A stretch of 64,000 nt of DNA from Solirubrobacter soli DSM 22325 (GCF_000423665.1 NZ_AUIK01000028.1:107948-171947); one strand, 5' to 3'. Shown: positions 16,860 to 26,198, numbered from the stretch's first letter. Notes: generated by a model from the sequence alone, not told the origin. Made by a program: numbers and translations.

Positions 16860-17690
16860 ATGCATGTCGAACAGGTCAGGTCGTTCAATCGCACGGTGAC
16901 CGAGCGGATCGGCGCGCTGCAGGACTCCTATCTGGCCACGGACCGCCCGCTCGGCGCGGACCGCGTGCTGTGGGAGGTCGGCGACGGCACGGATCTGAAG
17001 ACGTTGCGGACGCGGCTGAACCTGGACTCGGGCTACCTGAGCCGGCTGATCGCCGCGCTCCAGCGCGAAGGGCTGGTCGAGACCGCGCCGGGCGAGGACA
17101 AACGGGTGCGGGCGGTGCAGCTCACCGAGGCGGGCCGGGCCGAGCGGATGGAGCTGGACCGCCGCAGCGACGAGCTCGCCGAGTCCCTCCTGGCGCCGCT
17201 GAGCGCCTCGCAGCGTGAACGGCTGACGGACGCGATGGCGACCGTCGAGCGGCTGCTCACGGCGGGTCTGGTCGAGATCGCGCGCGAGGACATGAACAGC
17301 CCGGACGCCCAGTTCTGCCTGGGCGAGTACTTCAAGGAGCTCGACGCGCGCTTCGAGGGCGGCTTCGACTACGCGCGCAGCCTGCCGACCGACGACGCCG
17401 TCTTCCTCGTCGCCCGACTGCGCGGCGAGCCGGTCGGCTGCGGCGCGATCAAGGTCGCGCAGAGCTACCTCAAGCGGATGTGGATCTCGCCCAAGGTGCG
17501 CGGCCTCGGCCTGGGGCGGCGGATGCTGAGCGAGCTCGAGGCGCTCTCGCCCAACGGGGTCGCCCGCTTGGAGACCAACCGCGTGCTGACCGAGGCGATC
17601 GCGCTCTATCGGGCCGCGGGCTACGTCGAGGTCGAGCCCTTCAACGACGAGACCTACGCGCACCACTGGTTCGAGAAACGGCTCGCCTGA
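16860..17690 (+). CDS. MarR-family regulator fused to GNAT acetyltransferase
   Basis: Residues 1-140 form a MarR winged helix (VLWEVGDGTDLKTLRTRLNLDSGYLSRLIAALQREGLVE, then the wing GEDKRVRAVQLTEAGR). Residues 145-276 form a GNAT domain (FLVARLRGEPVGCGAIK, MWISPKVRGLGLGRRMLSELE, IALYRAAGYVEVEPFNDETYAHHWF). This two-domain arrangement is a known bacterial family whose ligands are mostly unknown. The ATG at 16860 directly follows a 22-bp perfect palindrome, implying autoregulation. It may be co-transcribed with the phosphomannomutase 16 bp downstream. Confidence 0.92.
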   Translation: MHVEQVRSFNRTVTERIGALQDSYLATDRPLGADRVLWEVGDGTDLKTLRTRLNLDSGYLSRLIAALQREGLVETAPGEDKRVRAVQLTEAGRAERMELDRRSDELAESLLAPLSASQRERLTDAMATVERLLTAGLVEIAREDMNSPDAQFCLGEYFKELDARFEGGFDYARSLPTDDAVFLVARLRGEPVGCGAIKVAQSYLKRMWISPKVRGLGLGRRMLSELEALSPNGVARLETNRVLTEAIALYRAAGYVEVEPFNDETYAHHWFEKRLA

Positions 17691-17705
17691 ATATCCTGCG
17701 GCCGC

Positions 17706-19079
17706 ATGCCCGTGACCGATCTCTCTCGGATCTTCAAGGCCTACGACGTCCGCGGCATCTACGGGGACGACATCGACGGCGACACCGCTGAGGCGGTCGG
17801 CCGCGGCCTTGCCCGCGCGCTCTCGGACCTCTCCGGCAAGCCGGTGGGCGAGCTCAGGATCGGCCTCGGCCGCGACATGCGGCTCTCCGCCCCGGAGCTG
17901 GCCGCCCGCTACCGCGACGGCATGGTCGCCGAGGGCGCCCACGTGGTCGACGCCGGGCAGGTCGGGACCGAGATGGTCTACTGGCTCGTCGGCTCGCGCG
18001 ACCTCGACGGCGGCCTGATGTGCACCGCCAGCCACAACCCGAAGGCGTACACCGGCGCGAAGATGGTCGAGCGCGGCAGCGTCGCGCTGTCGGGTGACCG
18101 CGGGTTGCAGGAGATCCGCGCGCACATCGAGAACGGGCTCGGCGATGCCCCCGGCGGCGGCTCCTACGAGGAAGTCGACATCTACGAGGCGTTCCAGCGC
18201 GAGGCGCTGAAGGTCATCGACCCGAGCGTGGTCAAGCCGCTCAAGGTCGTCCTCGACGGCGGCAACGGGATGGCGGGGCCGATGGTCGGCCCGATCCTGA
18301 AGCGGTTGCCGCTCGACCTGGTCGAGACCTACTGGGTCCCGGACGGCGAGTTCCCGGACCACGAGCCGAACCCGCTGCTGCCCGAGAACCGCGAGTTCAT
18401 CGTGCGCAAGGTGGTCGAGACCGGCGCCGACCTCGGCATCGCGTGGGACGGCGACGCGGACCGCTGCTTCTTCATCGACGGCGCCGGCGAGTTCGTCCCC
18501 GGCGACTTCCTCACCGCGCTGCTCGCCGCGAGCATCCTCGAGAAGGTCCCGGGCGCCGACATCCTCTACGACGTGCGCGCCTCGCGAGCGGTGCCGGACA
18601 CGGTCACGCGGCTGGGCGGACGGGCGGTCGTGAACCGCGTCGGCCACGCGTTCTTCAAGACGCGCATGCGCGACGAGGGCGGCGAGTTCGGCGGCGAGGT
18701 CTCCGGCCACTACTACTTCAAGGCCTTCTACAACGCGGATTCGGGCACGATCCCGGCGCTGCTGATCCTCGAGCTGCTCTCCAAGCGCGAGACCACGCTG
18801 GCCGAGCTGCTGGCCGACCTGCGCTCGAAGTACTTCATCAGCGGCGAGATCAACTCCACGGTCGCCGACCAGCGGGCCAAGATGGACGAGATCAAGGCGC
18901 GCTACTCCGACGCCGAGATCACCGAGCTCGACGGCGTGTCGATCGACTACGAGGACTGGCACTTCAACGTCCGCCCGTCGAACACCGAGCCGCTCCTGCG
19001 CCTCAATCTGGAGAGCCTGATCTCCCAGGAGGACATGGAGCGCCGGCGCGACGAGGTCCTTGCCCTGATCCGGTCGTGA
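17706..19079 (+). CDS. manB: Phosphomannomutase/phosphoglucomutase
   Basis: The enzyme interconverts hexose 6- and 1-phosphates for nucleotide-sugar synthesis. The 457 residues contain the phosphoserine loop CTASHNPK (about 100-107), the metal-binding DGDADR (about 250), the sugar-binding GEVSGHYYF, and the phosphate-binding RPSNTEPLLRL near the C-terminus. Mannose versus glucose preference cannot be read from sequence. Its TGA overlaps the GTG of the next gene (GTGA). Confidence 0.94.
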   Translation: MPVTDLSRIFKAYDVRGIYGDDIDGDTAEAVGRGLARALSDLSGKPVGELRIGLGRDMRLSAPELAARYRDGMVAEGAHVVDAGQVGTEMVYWLVGSRDLDGGLMCTASHNPKAYTGAKMVERGSVALSGDRGLQEIRAHIENGLGDAPGGGSYEEVDIYEAFQREALKVIDPSVVKPLKVVLDGGNGMAGPMVGPILKRLPLDLVETYWVPDGEFPDHEPNPLLPENREFIVRKVVETGADLGIAWDGDADRCFFIDGAGEFVPGDFLTALLAASILEKVPGADILYDVRASRAVPDTVTRLGGRAVVNRVGHAFFKTRMRDEGGEFGGEVSGHYYFKAFYNADSGTIPALLILELLSKRETTLAELLADLRSKYFISGEINSTVADQRAKMDEIKARYSDAEITELDGVSIDYEDWHFNVRPSNTEPLLRLNLESLISQEDMERRRDEVLALIRS

Positions 19080-20035
19080 TCCACCGCTTGCCGATCCCGA
19101 CGCCGTTCCGGGTCGGCCGGGTGAATTGCTACCTGATCGACGACGACCCGCTCACGCTGGTCGACGTCGGGCCGAACTGGGGCGAGGCGCTCGTCGCGCT
19201 CGAGGCCGCCGTGGGCGCGACGGGGCGTCGGCTCGAGGACGTGGAGCGGATCGTCATCACGCACCAGCACGCCGATCACGTCGGGCTGGTGCGGATCGTC
19301 GCCGACCGGTCGGGCGCCGAGGTCTGCGCGCTGGAGGCGTTCGCGCCGCTGGTGGAGGACTTCAGCGCCTACGCCGATCGCAACGACGAGCTGGCGCAGG
19401 CCGTCATGCGCCGCCACGGCGTGTCGGTCGACGTGGTCGCGGTGCTCGCCGCGGTGACCCGCGCGCACCGTGGCTGGGGCGGGAGCGCGCCGGTCACCGC
19501 GCTCCTGCGCGACGGCGGCGAGCTCGCGTTCGCGAACCGGCGCTTCGACGTCCATCATCGGCCCGGACACTCGCCCTCGGACACGATCCTGTTCGATCCC
19601 GGGTCGAGGGAGCTCGTGGCCGGCGACCACCTGATCAAGAACATCTCCTCCAACCCGGTGATCTCCGCTCCGCTGGACCCTGCGGCGAAGCGGCCGAGCG
19701 CGCTGCTGACCTACATGGCCTCGTTGCGCGCCACGCGCGAGCTGCCGGTCGAGACCGTCTTCCCCGGCCACGGCGAGCCGTTCGGCGACCACGCGGCGTT
19801 GATCGACGAGCGCTTCGCCATGCACGAGCGCCGCGCGCGCAAGATCCTCGGGCTGATCGAGGAGCGGCCGCGCACCGGGCACGAGCTCGCCCACGCGATC
19901 TGGGGCGGCGTGGCGCTCACGCAGACGTTCCTGACGTTGTCCGAGGTGCTCGGGCACATCGACCTGCTGGCCGAGCGCGGCGAGGTCGCCTCGTTCGAGG
20001 ACGAAGGCGTGGTGCGGTGGAAGACGTCGAAGTAG
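19076..20035 (+). CDS. MBL-fold metallo-hydrolase with C-terminal winged helix
   Basis: From the GTG at 19076 the protein has 319 residues. Metal ligands are in HQHADH (about 62-67), PGHSPSD (about 162) and AGDHLIKN, with FPGHGEPFGDH at about 230. The last 80 residues look like the winged-helix tail found in LACTB2-like hydrolases. The substrate may be a thioester or lactone, but this is not determinable. It is translationally coupled to manB, and its end overlaps the antiporter start by 19 bp. Confidence 0.88.
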   Translation: MIHRLPIPTPFRVGRVNCYLIDDDPLTLVDVGPNWGEALVALEAAVGATGRRLEDVERIVITHQHADHVGLVRIVADRSGAEVCALEAFAPLVEDFSAYADRNDELAQAVMRRHGVSVDVVAVLAAVTRAHRGWGGSAPVTALLRDGGELAFANRRFDVHHRPGHSPSDTILFDPGSRELVAGDHLIKNISSNPVISAPLDPAAKRPSALLTYMASLRATRELPVETVFPGHGEPFGDHAALIDERFAMHERRARKILGLIEERPRTGHELAHAIWGGVALTQTFLTLSEVLGHIDLLAERGEVASFEDEGVVRWKTSK

Positions 20036-21585
20036 TCATCGTCTCGGTGCTGCTGTCCGTGGTGGTCCTGTCCGCCGCGGCCCGCGCGATCAACGTGCCG
20101 TACCCGATCGTGATGGTGCTCGGCGGCGCCCTCATGGGCTTCGTCCCGGGCCTGCCCGAGGTCGCGATGAACCCGGACCTCGTGCTGCTGATCTTCCTGC
20201 CGCCGCTGCTGTACACGAGCGCGTTCTTCGCCAACCTCACCGACCTGCGGGCCAACCTGCGGCCGATCACGCTGCTCTCCGTCGGGCTCGTGCTGTTCAC
20301 CGTGGTCCTGGTCGCGGTCGTCGCGCATGAGCTGATCGACGGCATGTCGTGGCCGGTCGCGTTCACGCTCGGCGCGATCGTCGGCCCGACGGACCCGATC
20401 GCGGCCACCGCGATCGCGCGGCGTCTGGGCGTCCCGCGCCAGCTCGTCTCCGTCCTCGAAGGCGAGTCGCTGATCAACGACGCGACGGCGCTCGTGGCCT
20501 ACAACATCGCCCGCGCCGCGGTCTTCGGCGCGAGCTTCTCGCTGCTGGACGCCGGCTGGGACTTCGTCTGGAAGGCGGCGGGCGGCGCGGCGCTCGGGCT
20601 GCTCGTCGGCTGGGTCATCGCCGAGGTCCGCCGGCGGCTGGACGATCCGCTGATCGAGAACACGATCAGCCTGCTGACCGGGTACGCCGCGTACGTCCCG
20701 GCCGAGAAGCTGCACCTCTCGGCGGTCGTCGCGGCGGTCACGGTGGGGATCTACGTCGGATGGCAGGCGCCGCGGATCGCCTCCCCGGCCACCCGCATCC
20801 GCGGCTTCGGCATGTGGGAGCAGCTCCAGTTCCTGCTCAACGCGATCCTCTTCGTGCTGACCGGGCTGCAGTTGCCGACGGTGCTCGACAGCCTCGACGC
20901 CACGCACGCCGGGGAGCTCACCGGCTACGCGGTCGCCATCAGCCTGGCGGTCATCCTCGCCCGGCTGGTCTGGCAGAACACGATCATCTACGTGGTCCGC
21001 GCGCTCGATCGCCGCGCCTCGCAGCGGGCGCGCCGGACGACGTGGCGCTATCGGCTCGTCGGCGGCTGGGCGGGTATGCGTGGCGCGGTCTCGCTCGCCG
21101 CGGCGCTCGCGCTGCCGAGCGACTTCCCACAGCGCGACCTCGTCGTGTTCCTCACGTTCGCGGTGATCTTCGCCACTCTGGTGCTGCAGGGGTTGACGCT
21201 CGCGCCGCTGATCCGCTGGCTCGGGGTGACCGACGACGGGTCGCTCGAAGCGGGCGAGGAGCTGCGGGCGCGCCTGGTGGCGACCGAGGCCGCGCTGGCG
21301 CGGATCGCCGCGCTACGGGACGAGGACTGGACCCGCGACGACACGCTCGAGCGCTTGGAAGGCGCGTACACCTACCGCCGCCGGCGCCTGAAGGCGCGGG
21401 CGGGCAAGATCGAGGACGACGGCTACGAGGACCGCTCGTTCGCCTACCAGACCGTGCTGCGCGAGGTCCTGGAGGCGCAGCGCGGCGAGATCGTCCGGCT
21501 GCGCAACGAGGGGACGATCTCCAACGAGGTCATGCACCGCCTCGAGCGCGAGCTCGATCTCGAGGACGAGCGGCTCGAAATCTAA
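20017..21585 (+). CDS. NhaP-type Na+/H+ (cation/proton) antiporter
   Basis: The 522-residue protein has about 12 membrane helices of the CPA1 family: GAIVGPTDPIAATAIARRLGVP, the hallmark GESLINDATALVAYNIA, and GGWAGMRGAVSLAAALALP. About 120 charged residues form a cytosolic C-terminal helical domain ending ERELDLEDERLEI. The start chosen is GTG 20017, overlapping the MBL gene; a GTG at 20047 is possible. Its TAA is formed by the first bases of a REP-like palindrome. Confidence 0.93.
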   Translation: MEDVEVVIVSVLLSVVVLSAAARAINVPYPIVMVLGGALMGFVPGLPEVAMNPDLVLLIFLPPLLYTSAFFANLTDLRANLRPITLLSVGLVLFTVVLVAVVAHELIDGMSWPVAFTLGAIVGPTDPIAATAIARRLGVPRQLVSVLEGESLINDATALVAYNIARAAVFGASFSLLDAGWDFVWKAAGGAALGLLVGWVIAEVRRRLDDPLIENTISLLTGYAAYVPAEKLHLSAVVAAVTVGIYVGWQAPRIASPATRIRGFGMWEQLQFLLNAILFVLTGLQLPTVLDSLDATHAGELTGYAVAISLAVILARLVWQNTIIYVVRALDRRASQRARRTTWRYRLVGGWAGMRGAVSLAAALALPSDFPQRDLVVFLTFAVIFATLVLQGLTLAPLIRWLGVTDDGSLEAGEELRARLVATEAALARIAALRDEDWTRDDTLERLEGAYTYRRRRLKARAGKIEDDGYEDRSFAYQTVLREVLEAQRGEIVRLRNEGTISNEVMHRLERELDLEDERLEI

Positions 21586-21608
21586 AGGGGTCAGGCCCCT
21601 TTAGGTTC
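21583..21608. repeat. REP-like palindrome, single arm, between convergent stops
   Basis: TAAAGGGG-TCAGG-CCCCTTTA makes an 8-bp stem with a 5-nt loop, followed by GGTTC. It matches the left arm of the 14.6-kb element base for base over at least 25 positions. It supplies the TAA of the antiporter (21583-21585) and reaches the TGA of the opposing gene (21607-21609). A terminator role is plausible, though there is no T-tract in the usual sense. Confidence 0.85.
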
Positions 21609-21972
21609 AGGCGGGGCGGGCGAAGTCGGCCGGTTCGATGAGGCCGTGCCGGAGGGCGCCGATCATCGTCTCGACCTGCTGGATCATCCGCTCGCGGTCG
21701 AGCTTGTGCAGGGCGCGATGGATCAGGTCGGCGCGCCGGTCGAGCTCGATGTCGAAGCGCTCGGCGACCTTGTTCGTGACCGTGACCTCACGCCAGACCT
21801 CGCAGGAGCCGCAGCGCAGTTGCATCCACCAGGACTCCGGCGTGACCGGCTCCCAGTTGACGGGGTTCACGAAATCCTTGCCGCAGGCGGCGCAAGCATG
21901 AAGGTCATCCTCAGCCGGACGCTTGTTCCGACCGAGAGCCCGTGAGAGCCAGTTGGAGTCCGGGGAGGTCAT
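21607..21972 (-). CDS. Hypothetical protein with zinc-ribbon cysteines
   Basis: The 121-residue protein carries CAACGKDF and RCGSCEVW (about residues 27-56), a treble-clef or zinc-ribbon pair, with a Trp-rich linker NWEPVTPESWWMQL. A helical C-terminal half follows (LDRRADLIHRALHKLDRERMIQQVETMIGAL). I do not recognise the family. It stands alone between a REP-like element and the FAD oxidoreductase. Confidence 0.72.
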   Translation of the reverse strand: MTSPDSNWLSRALGRNKRPAEDDLHACAACGKDFVNPVNWEPVTPESWWMQLRCGSCEVWREVTVTNKVAERFDIELDRRADLIHRALHKLDRERMIQQVETMIGALRHGLIEPADFARPA

Positions 21973-22056
21973 GTCCCCGAGTATCGGCAGGCCCTGCCCG
22001 ATTCTCCAGGGTGCAAACCGAACTTTTTATGACGAGCTAGCCGCGTGTCACATGGC

Positions 22057-23400
22057 TTACGGGAGCCATTCCAGCATGGCGCGGGCCGCCTCGTCACCCT
22101 CGCGTACGGCGTAGTTCGTGCCGCGGTCCTCGGGGAAGATCTGGGTCGTGTTGGCCAGCACCAGCCCGCGCGTCGGGGTCTTCATGGCGGGGATCTTGGC
22201 GCGGTAGCCGACGGTGACGATCGGCTGGGCGGCGGGTTCGCGGTGCAGCCAGGTCTGCTTGACCCAGCTGTGGTCGAACGCGGGCGTGACGGCTTTCAGG
22301 CCGGGTGTGTAGGTGTCGAGGACGCCCTGCGCGTCGAGGTCGAGCAGCTCGTGCCCGCGAGGCAGGTAGTTGGCGACGTAGAGGAAGCGACGCCCGTCGT
22401 AGCGGGCGGGGTCGATGAAGTTCGTGTGCTCGATCAGGCCGACGAACGGGAGCGCGTCGTCGCCGATGTTGGTCCAGTAGTAGGGCGAGAACTGGCGGTC
22501 GAGCTCGATCAGCAGGCAGAGCGCGGTGAAGTACTCGATGTCGCGCAGCTGGGCGAGGTAGTGCTCGGGGACGAGGCCGGGGGCGGCGAGCTGCTCGAAG
22601 ACGTCGGACGGGACCGTCGCCAGGACGGCCTCGTAGCGCTCGGGCTCGAGCGTCTCGAAGTCGCGCGGGTCGTGGCCTTTGCGGAAGGAGTTGGGCGCGC
22701 CGGGGGTGATGACGAAGCCCGGCTCGACCTTGGCGGCGGGGCGGTCGATCAGCACGCGCCCTCCCCCGTGTTCGATCCTGCGTCGCAGCTCTTCGAAGAG
22801 CAGTTCCCAGGAGTGCTTGGGGTAGCCGAGCTTCTCCTCGGCGGCGTCGTCGCCGCGGCGCAGGCGGAACTTGTTCTGCAGCCAGACCATCGCGATGTCG
22901 TCGGCGCGCTCGCCGAACTTGCCGCGCAGCAGCGGGCCCCAGAGCGTGCGGTAGGCGGCCTTGCCCATGTAGCGCTCGATCCACTTGCGGGCGGTGACCT
23001 TCTCGAACGGCGCCGGGTTGCCCGGGCCCCGCTGGATGGCGAGAACCGCCATGCCGAGGCGGATGCGCGCGAGCGGCGGCATCGGCTTGAAGCGCAGCAG
23101 GTCCATCGGGGTCACGAACGGCCACTGCTTGCCCTGGGTGAAATAGGCGACGCTGGACGTGATCCAGTCCAGCTCGTCCTCCATCCCCAGCTCGTCGTAG
23201 AGCCCCGCGATGTGGCGGTCGGTCGAGAACAGGTGGTGGTAGTAGCGCTCGAGCAGGTGGCCCTGGCCGACGTCGAGCGTCGCGGCCTGGCCGCCGAGGC
23301 CGGGCCAGCGCTCGTAGACGTCGACCGTGTGGCCGGCTTCGGTCAGGCGCAGGGCGGCGACGAGGCCGGCGACACCGGCCCCGAGGACGGCGATCCTCAT
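22057..23400 (-). CDS. FAD-dependent oxidoreductase (amine-oxidase/protoporphyrinogen-oxidase fold)
   Basis: The 447-residue protein starts with the dinucleotide fold MRIAVLGAGVAGLVAALRLTEAGHTVDVYE and has the follow-on GLGGQAATL typical of flavin amine-oxidase-fold proteins. The C-terminal FAD motif is represented by NTTQIFPEDRGTNYAVREG. Substrate unknown. Its ATG overlaps the stop of the upstream glycosyltransferase (ATGA, 23397-23400); such GT2 plus oxidoreductase pairs suggest modification of a glycosylated lipid or polymer, which is inference. Confidence 0.87.
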   Translation of the reverse strand: MRIAVLGAGVAGLVAALRLTEAGHTVDVYERWPGLGGQAATLDVGQGHLLERYYHHLFSTDRHIAGLYDELGMEDELDWITSSVAYFTQGKQWPFVTPMDLLRFKPMPPLARIRLGMAVLAIQRGPGNPAPFEKVTARKWIERYMGKAAYRTLWGPLLRGKFGERADDIAMVWLQNKFRLRRGDDAAEEKLGYPKHSWELLFEELRRRIEHGGGRVLIDRPAAKVEPGFVITPGAPNSFRKGHDPRDFETLEPERYEAVLATVPSDVFEQLAAPGLVPEHYLAQLRDIEYFTALCLLIELDRQFSPYYWTNIGDDALPFVGLIEHTNFIDPARYDGRRFLYVANYLPRGHELLDLDAQGVLDTYTPGLKAVTPAFDHSWVKQTWLHREPAAQPIVTVGYRAKIPAMKTPTRGLVLANTTQIFPEDRGTNYAVREGDEAARAMLEWLP

Positions 23401-24344
23401 CGGTCTTCGGGCTCCTCGAGGTTGATGCGTTCGCCGACGACGTAGAGCGGGCGCTTCTTGACCTCGTCGTAGATGCGCCCGATGTACTCGCCGATGATCC
23501 CCAGCGTGATCAGCTGGATGCCGCCCAGGAGCAGCACGATGATGATCGTCGTCGGCACGCCGCGCTCGAAGATGTTCGCGTAGCGGGCGACGATCGTCAG
23601 CGGGATCGCCAGGAAGGCGATGACGCTGAACAGGAAGCCGAGGAACGTCGCCCACTGCAGCGGGCGGCTGGAGAACGACGTGATCGCGTCGAAGCTGAAC
23701 CGCAGCATCTTGCGCAGCGGGTACTTGGTGACGCCGGCGTGGCGCTCCTGGCGCACGAACGGGACGGCGATCTGGCTGAAGCCGATCCAGACGGTCATGC
23801 CTCTCAGGAAGCGGTTGCGCTCGGGCATCGCGAGCAGCGCGTCGAGCGCCTTGCGGTCCATCAGGCGGAAGTCGCCGGACTCGACCGCCAGATCCAGGCC
23901 GGTGAGCCGTCTGAAGGTGCGGTAGAAGCCGCGCGCCGTGATCCGCTTGAAGGCGGTCTCCCCCAGCCGCTGCTCGCGCACGGCGTACACGACGTCGATC
24001 CCCTCGCGCCAGCGCTCGATCATCTCCGGGATGACCTCGGGCGGGTCCTGGAGGTCGCCGTCGAGCATCACGATCACGTCGCCCCTGGCGTGCTCGAGGC
24101 CGGCGGTGAGCGCGGGCTGGTGGCCGAAGTTGCGCGCGAGGCTGACGATCTTCACCCGCGGATCGCGCTCGGCGGCCTTCGCCATCGCGTCGCGCGTGCG
24201 GTCCTTGGAACCGTCGTTGACGAGGATCAGCTCGTAGTTGAGGTGGCCGAGCGCCTTTTCGACCCGCTCGGTGAACGGGTCGACGGTGTCCTCTTCCTCG
24301 TACATGGGCGCCACGACGCTGAGCAGCCCCACCTCGCGGTTCAT
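23397..24344 (-). CDS. Family 2 glycosyltransferase (GtrB/DPM1-like), membrane anchored
   Basis: The 315-residue protein has the GT-A fold: SVVAPMYEEEDTV, LILVNDGSKDRTRD, the DxD-like VIVMLDGDLQDPPEVIPEM, and GDFRLMDRKALDAL. Two C-terminal membrane helices follow (about 235-255 and 268-292), then IGEYIGRIYDEVKKRPLYVV. This is the arrangement of polyprenyl-phosphate sugar transferases, so it probably loads a sugar onto a lipid carrier. It is divergent from proline dehydrogenase with only 37 bp between starts, so the promoters must overlap. Confidence 0.92.
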   Translation of the reverse strand: MNREVGLLSVVAPMYEEEDTVDPFTERVEKALGHLNYELILVNDGSKDRTRDAMAKAAERDPRVKIVSLARNFGHQPALTAGLEHARGDVIVMLDGDLQDPPEVIPEMIERWREGIDVVYAVREQRLGETAFKRITARGFYRTFRRLTGLDLAVESGDFRLMDRKALDALLAMPERNRFLRGMTVWIGFSQIAVPFVRQERHAGVTKYPLRKMLRFSFDAITSFSSRPLQWATFLGFLFSVIAFLAIPLTIVARYANIFERGVPTTIIIVLLLGGIQLITLGIIGEYIGRIYDEVKKRPLYVVGERINLEEPEDR

Positions 24345-24381
24345 GGGCGCCAGGGTACCGGCGCGAATACGCTGTGCACCC

Positions 24382-25752
24382 ATGGCCGACGAGGGCGCGG
24401 TTGAACGCGAGCTGTTCGAGGTGGGCCGCAAGCTCGCGGCGGCGCTGCCGACGACCCGCAACCCGCTGAAGGCGCTCGACGACAAGGCCATGGATCTCGC
24501 GTCCTCGGACGCCGAGCTCAAGGCGGCGCTGTTCCGGTTCGTCGACGTCGTCCCGGCCTGTCGCAACCTCGACGACCTGGCGCGGCACCTGACCGCCTTC
24601 CTGGAGGACGTGGGTGAGCCGCCGCCGCCGATCGGCGTGGCGCTTCGGATGGGCGGCTCGAAGGCCGGGCGCCGCGCGCTGGGGATGGCGGCGGCGTCGG
24701 GCGTCAAGCACATGGCGCACCGGTTCATCGTGGGTGAGGACCCTCGGGCGGCGCTGGGTGTGCTGCGCGATCTGTGGAAGGACGGGGTGGCGTCCTCTGT
24801 CGACCTGCTGGGCGAGGCGACGGTCACGCAGGCCGAGGCGCAGCGCTACGCGGACCGCTGCGCCGACGCGCTGGACACGATCGCTCGCGCCGCGTCCGGC
24901 TGGCCGTCGCGTTCGCAGCTCGAGCAGGACACCGCGGGCGCGCTGCCGCGGGCGAACCTGTCGGTGAAGGTGAGCGCTCTGACGCCGCTGCTGCGGCCCG
25001 ACGCGCCGGAGCGCGGCAAGCGCGATGCCGCCGACCGGTTGCGCCCGCTGCTCCGGCATGCACAGGAGCGCGGCGCGCACCTGCACATCGACATGGAGTC
25101 GATGGACTCGCGCGATGCCGTCCTGGATCTGATCCTCTCGTTGCTGGCCGAGGACGAGTTCCGGCCGGGGCCGTCGGCCGGGTTGGTGCTCCAGGGCTAC
25201 CTGCGCGACTCGCCGGACACGTTGGACACGATCCTGGCGTGGCTGGACGGCCCAGGAGCAGGACGTGCTCATCCCTTGACCATCCGGCTGGTCAAGGGCG
25301 CCTACTGGGATCACGAGCTCGTCCAGGCCGCGCAGCACGGCTGGTCGCCCCCGGTCTTCGACGTCAAGGCCGACACCGACGCGAACTTCGAGCTCCTGAC
25401 CCGGCGGCTCCTGGACGCGCGGCCGAAGGTGCGCGTCGCGATCGCCTCACACAACTTGCGCAGCGTCTCACACGCAATTGCGTACAACCGGCTCAGCGGC
25501 GGCGCGGATTCCGACCTCGAGTTGCAGGTTCTGCGCGGTCTGGGCGATCCGCTGCAGGCCGCGATCGCATCCTTGGGGCTACGCGTTCGAACGTATTGCC
25601 CCGTAGGAGACCTCGTCGCGGGGATGGCGTACCTCGTCCGGCGCCTGCTCGAGAACACCTCGAACGAGTCGTTTCTGTACGAGCAGGCCCGCGGCGTGCC
25701 GCTCGAGGTACTGCTCGCGCGCCCCGGCGGCACCGTCGCCCGAACCCCCTGA
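24382..25752 (+). CDS. Proline dehydrogenase
   Basis: This FAD enzyme oxidises L-proline to pyrroline-5-carboxylate. The 456 residues cover a helical N-terminal part and the PRODH barrel: LSVKVSALTPLL (about 193-204), HIDMESMDSRDAV, GYLRDSPDTL, RLVKGAYWDHE, ASHNLRSV, and the substrate-binding end GMAYLVRRLLENTSNESF. In Gram-negatives this domain is part of PutA; here it is a separate gene, followed after a 500-bp repeat region by the partner dehydrogenase. No N-terminal DNA-binding domain is present. Confidence 0.93.
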   Translation: MADEGAVERELFEVGRKLAAALPTTRNPLKALDDKAMDLASSDAELKAALFRFVDVVPACRNLDDLARHLTAFLEDVGEPPPPIGVALRMGGSKAGRRALGMAAASGVKHMAHRFIVGEDPRAALGVLRDLWKDGVASSVDLLGEATVTQAEAQRYADRCADALDTIARAASGWPSRSQLEQDTAGALPRANLSVKVSALTPLLRPDAPERGKRDAADRLRPLLRHAQERGAHLHIDMESMDSRDAVLDLILSLLAEDEFRPGPSAGLVLQGYLRDSPDTLDTILAWLDGPGAGRAHPLTIRLVKGAYWDHELVQAAQHGWSPPVFDVKADTDANFELLTRRLLDARPKVRVAIASHNLRSVSHAIAYNRLSGGADSDLELQVLRGLGDPLQAAIASLGLRVRTYCPVGDLVAGMAYLVRRLLENTSNESFLYEQARGVPLEVLLARPGGTVARTP

Positions 25753-25765
25753 CCGCGGGCGAGGT

Positions 25766-25945
25766 CTCGCCGCGCGGTGCCACGCCGCGTCCCGGGTGCG
25801 ACGCCACGCGCGGACTCGCCGCGCGGTGCCACGCCGCGTCCCCGGGCGCGACGCCCACGCGCGGACTCGCCGCGCGGCGCGGCGGCGCGTCTCGACGCCC
25901 GGACTCGCGGCGCACCGGCGCGGCGCGACGTGCGCCCGGACTTCC
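25766..25945. repeat. Decaying GC-rich tandem repeat (about 50-bp unit) between the two proline genes
   Basis: Units begin at about 25766, 25815, 25866 and 25904, each starting CTCGCCGCGCGG or a close variant. The first two are nearly identical over about 49 bp (GTGCCACGCCGCGTCCC then GCGACGCC), and the later ones are shorter and diverged. The stretch from 25753 to about 26020 is extremely GC-rich. Frames are open only because stop codons are rare in such DNA, so I call no gene here. Confidence 0.75.
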
Positions 25946-26026
25946 CGCCCGGCGGCGCGACCGCACGCGTGGCCGTTGCCGCGGCGCGCCGGCGCGGCGC
26001 AGCGCGACGCGCGGGGTGCCGCATAC

Positions 26027-26040
26027 GGGTGTGATGCTCC
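26027..26040. repeat. First copy of GGGTGTGATGCTCC motif
   Basis: GGGTGTGATGCTCC occurs here and again at 26151-26164, where it forms the left arm of a large hairpin; its complement occurs at 26185-26197. The spacing and orientation suggest a repeat family rather than chance in this sequence context. Confidence 0.55.
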
Positions 26041-26149
26041 GCTCCCGCATAGCGAAACACCAGCAACACACCCCCACCCGCGCGCCAACTCGACCGGTCG
26101 GTTGTGATCCCTCCGGCCGGTCACTTTGACCAAATCGATCATGGGATCG

Positions 26150-26198
26150 GGGGTGTGATGCTCCACCGTCCTGTGAGGACGGCGCAGCATCACACCCC
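26150..26198. other. 49-nt two-tier hairpin upstream of P5C dehydrogenase
   Basis: Outer arms GGGGTGTGATGCT and AGCATCACACCCC (13 bp) enclose a 3x3 internal loop, and inner arms CCGTCCT and AGGACGG (7 bp) close on GTG. It ends 55 bp before the GTG start of the dehydrogenase. It could be a terminator, an attenuator-like leader structure, or a repeat element. There is no T-tract on either side. Confidence 0.75.
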
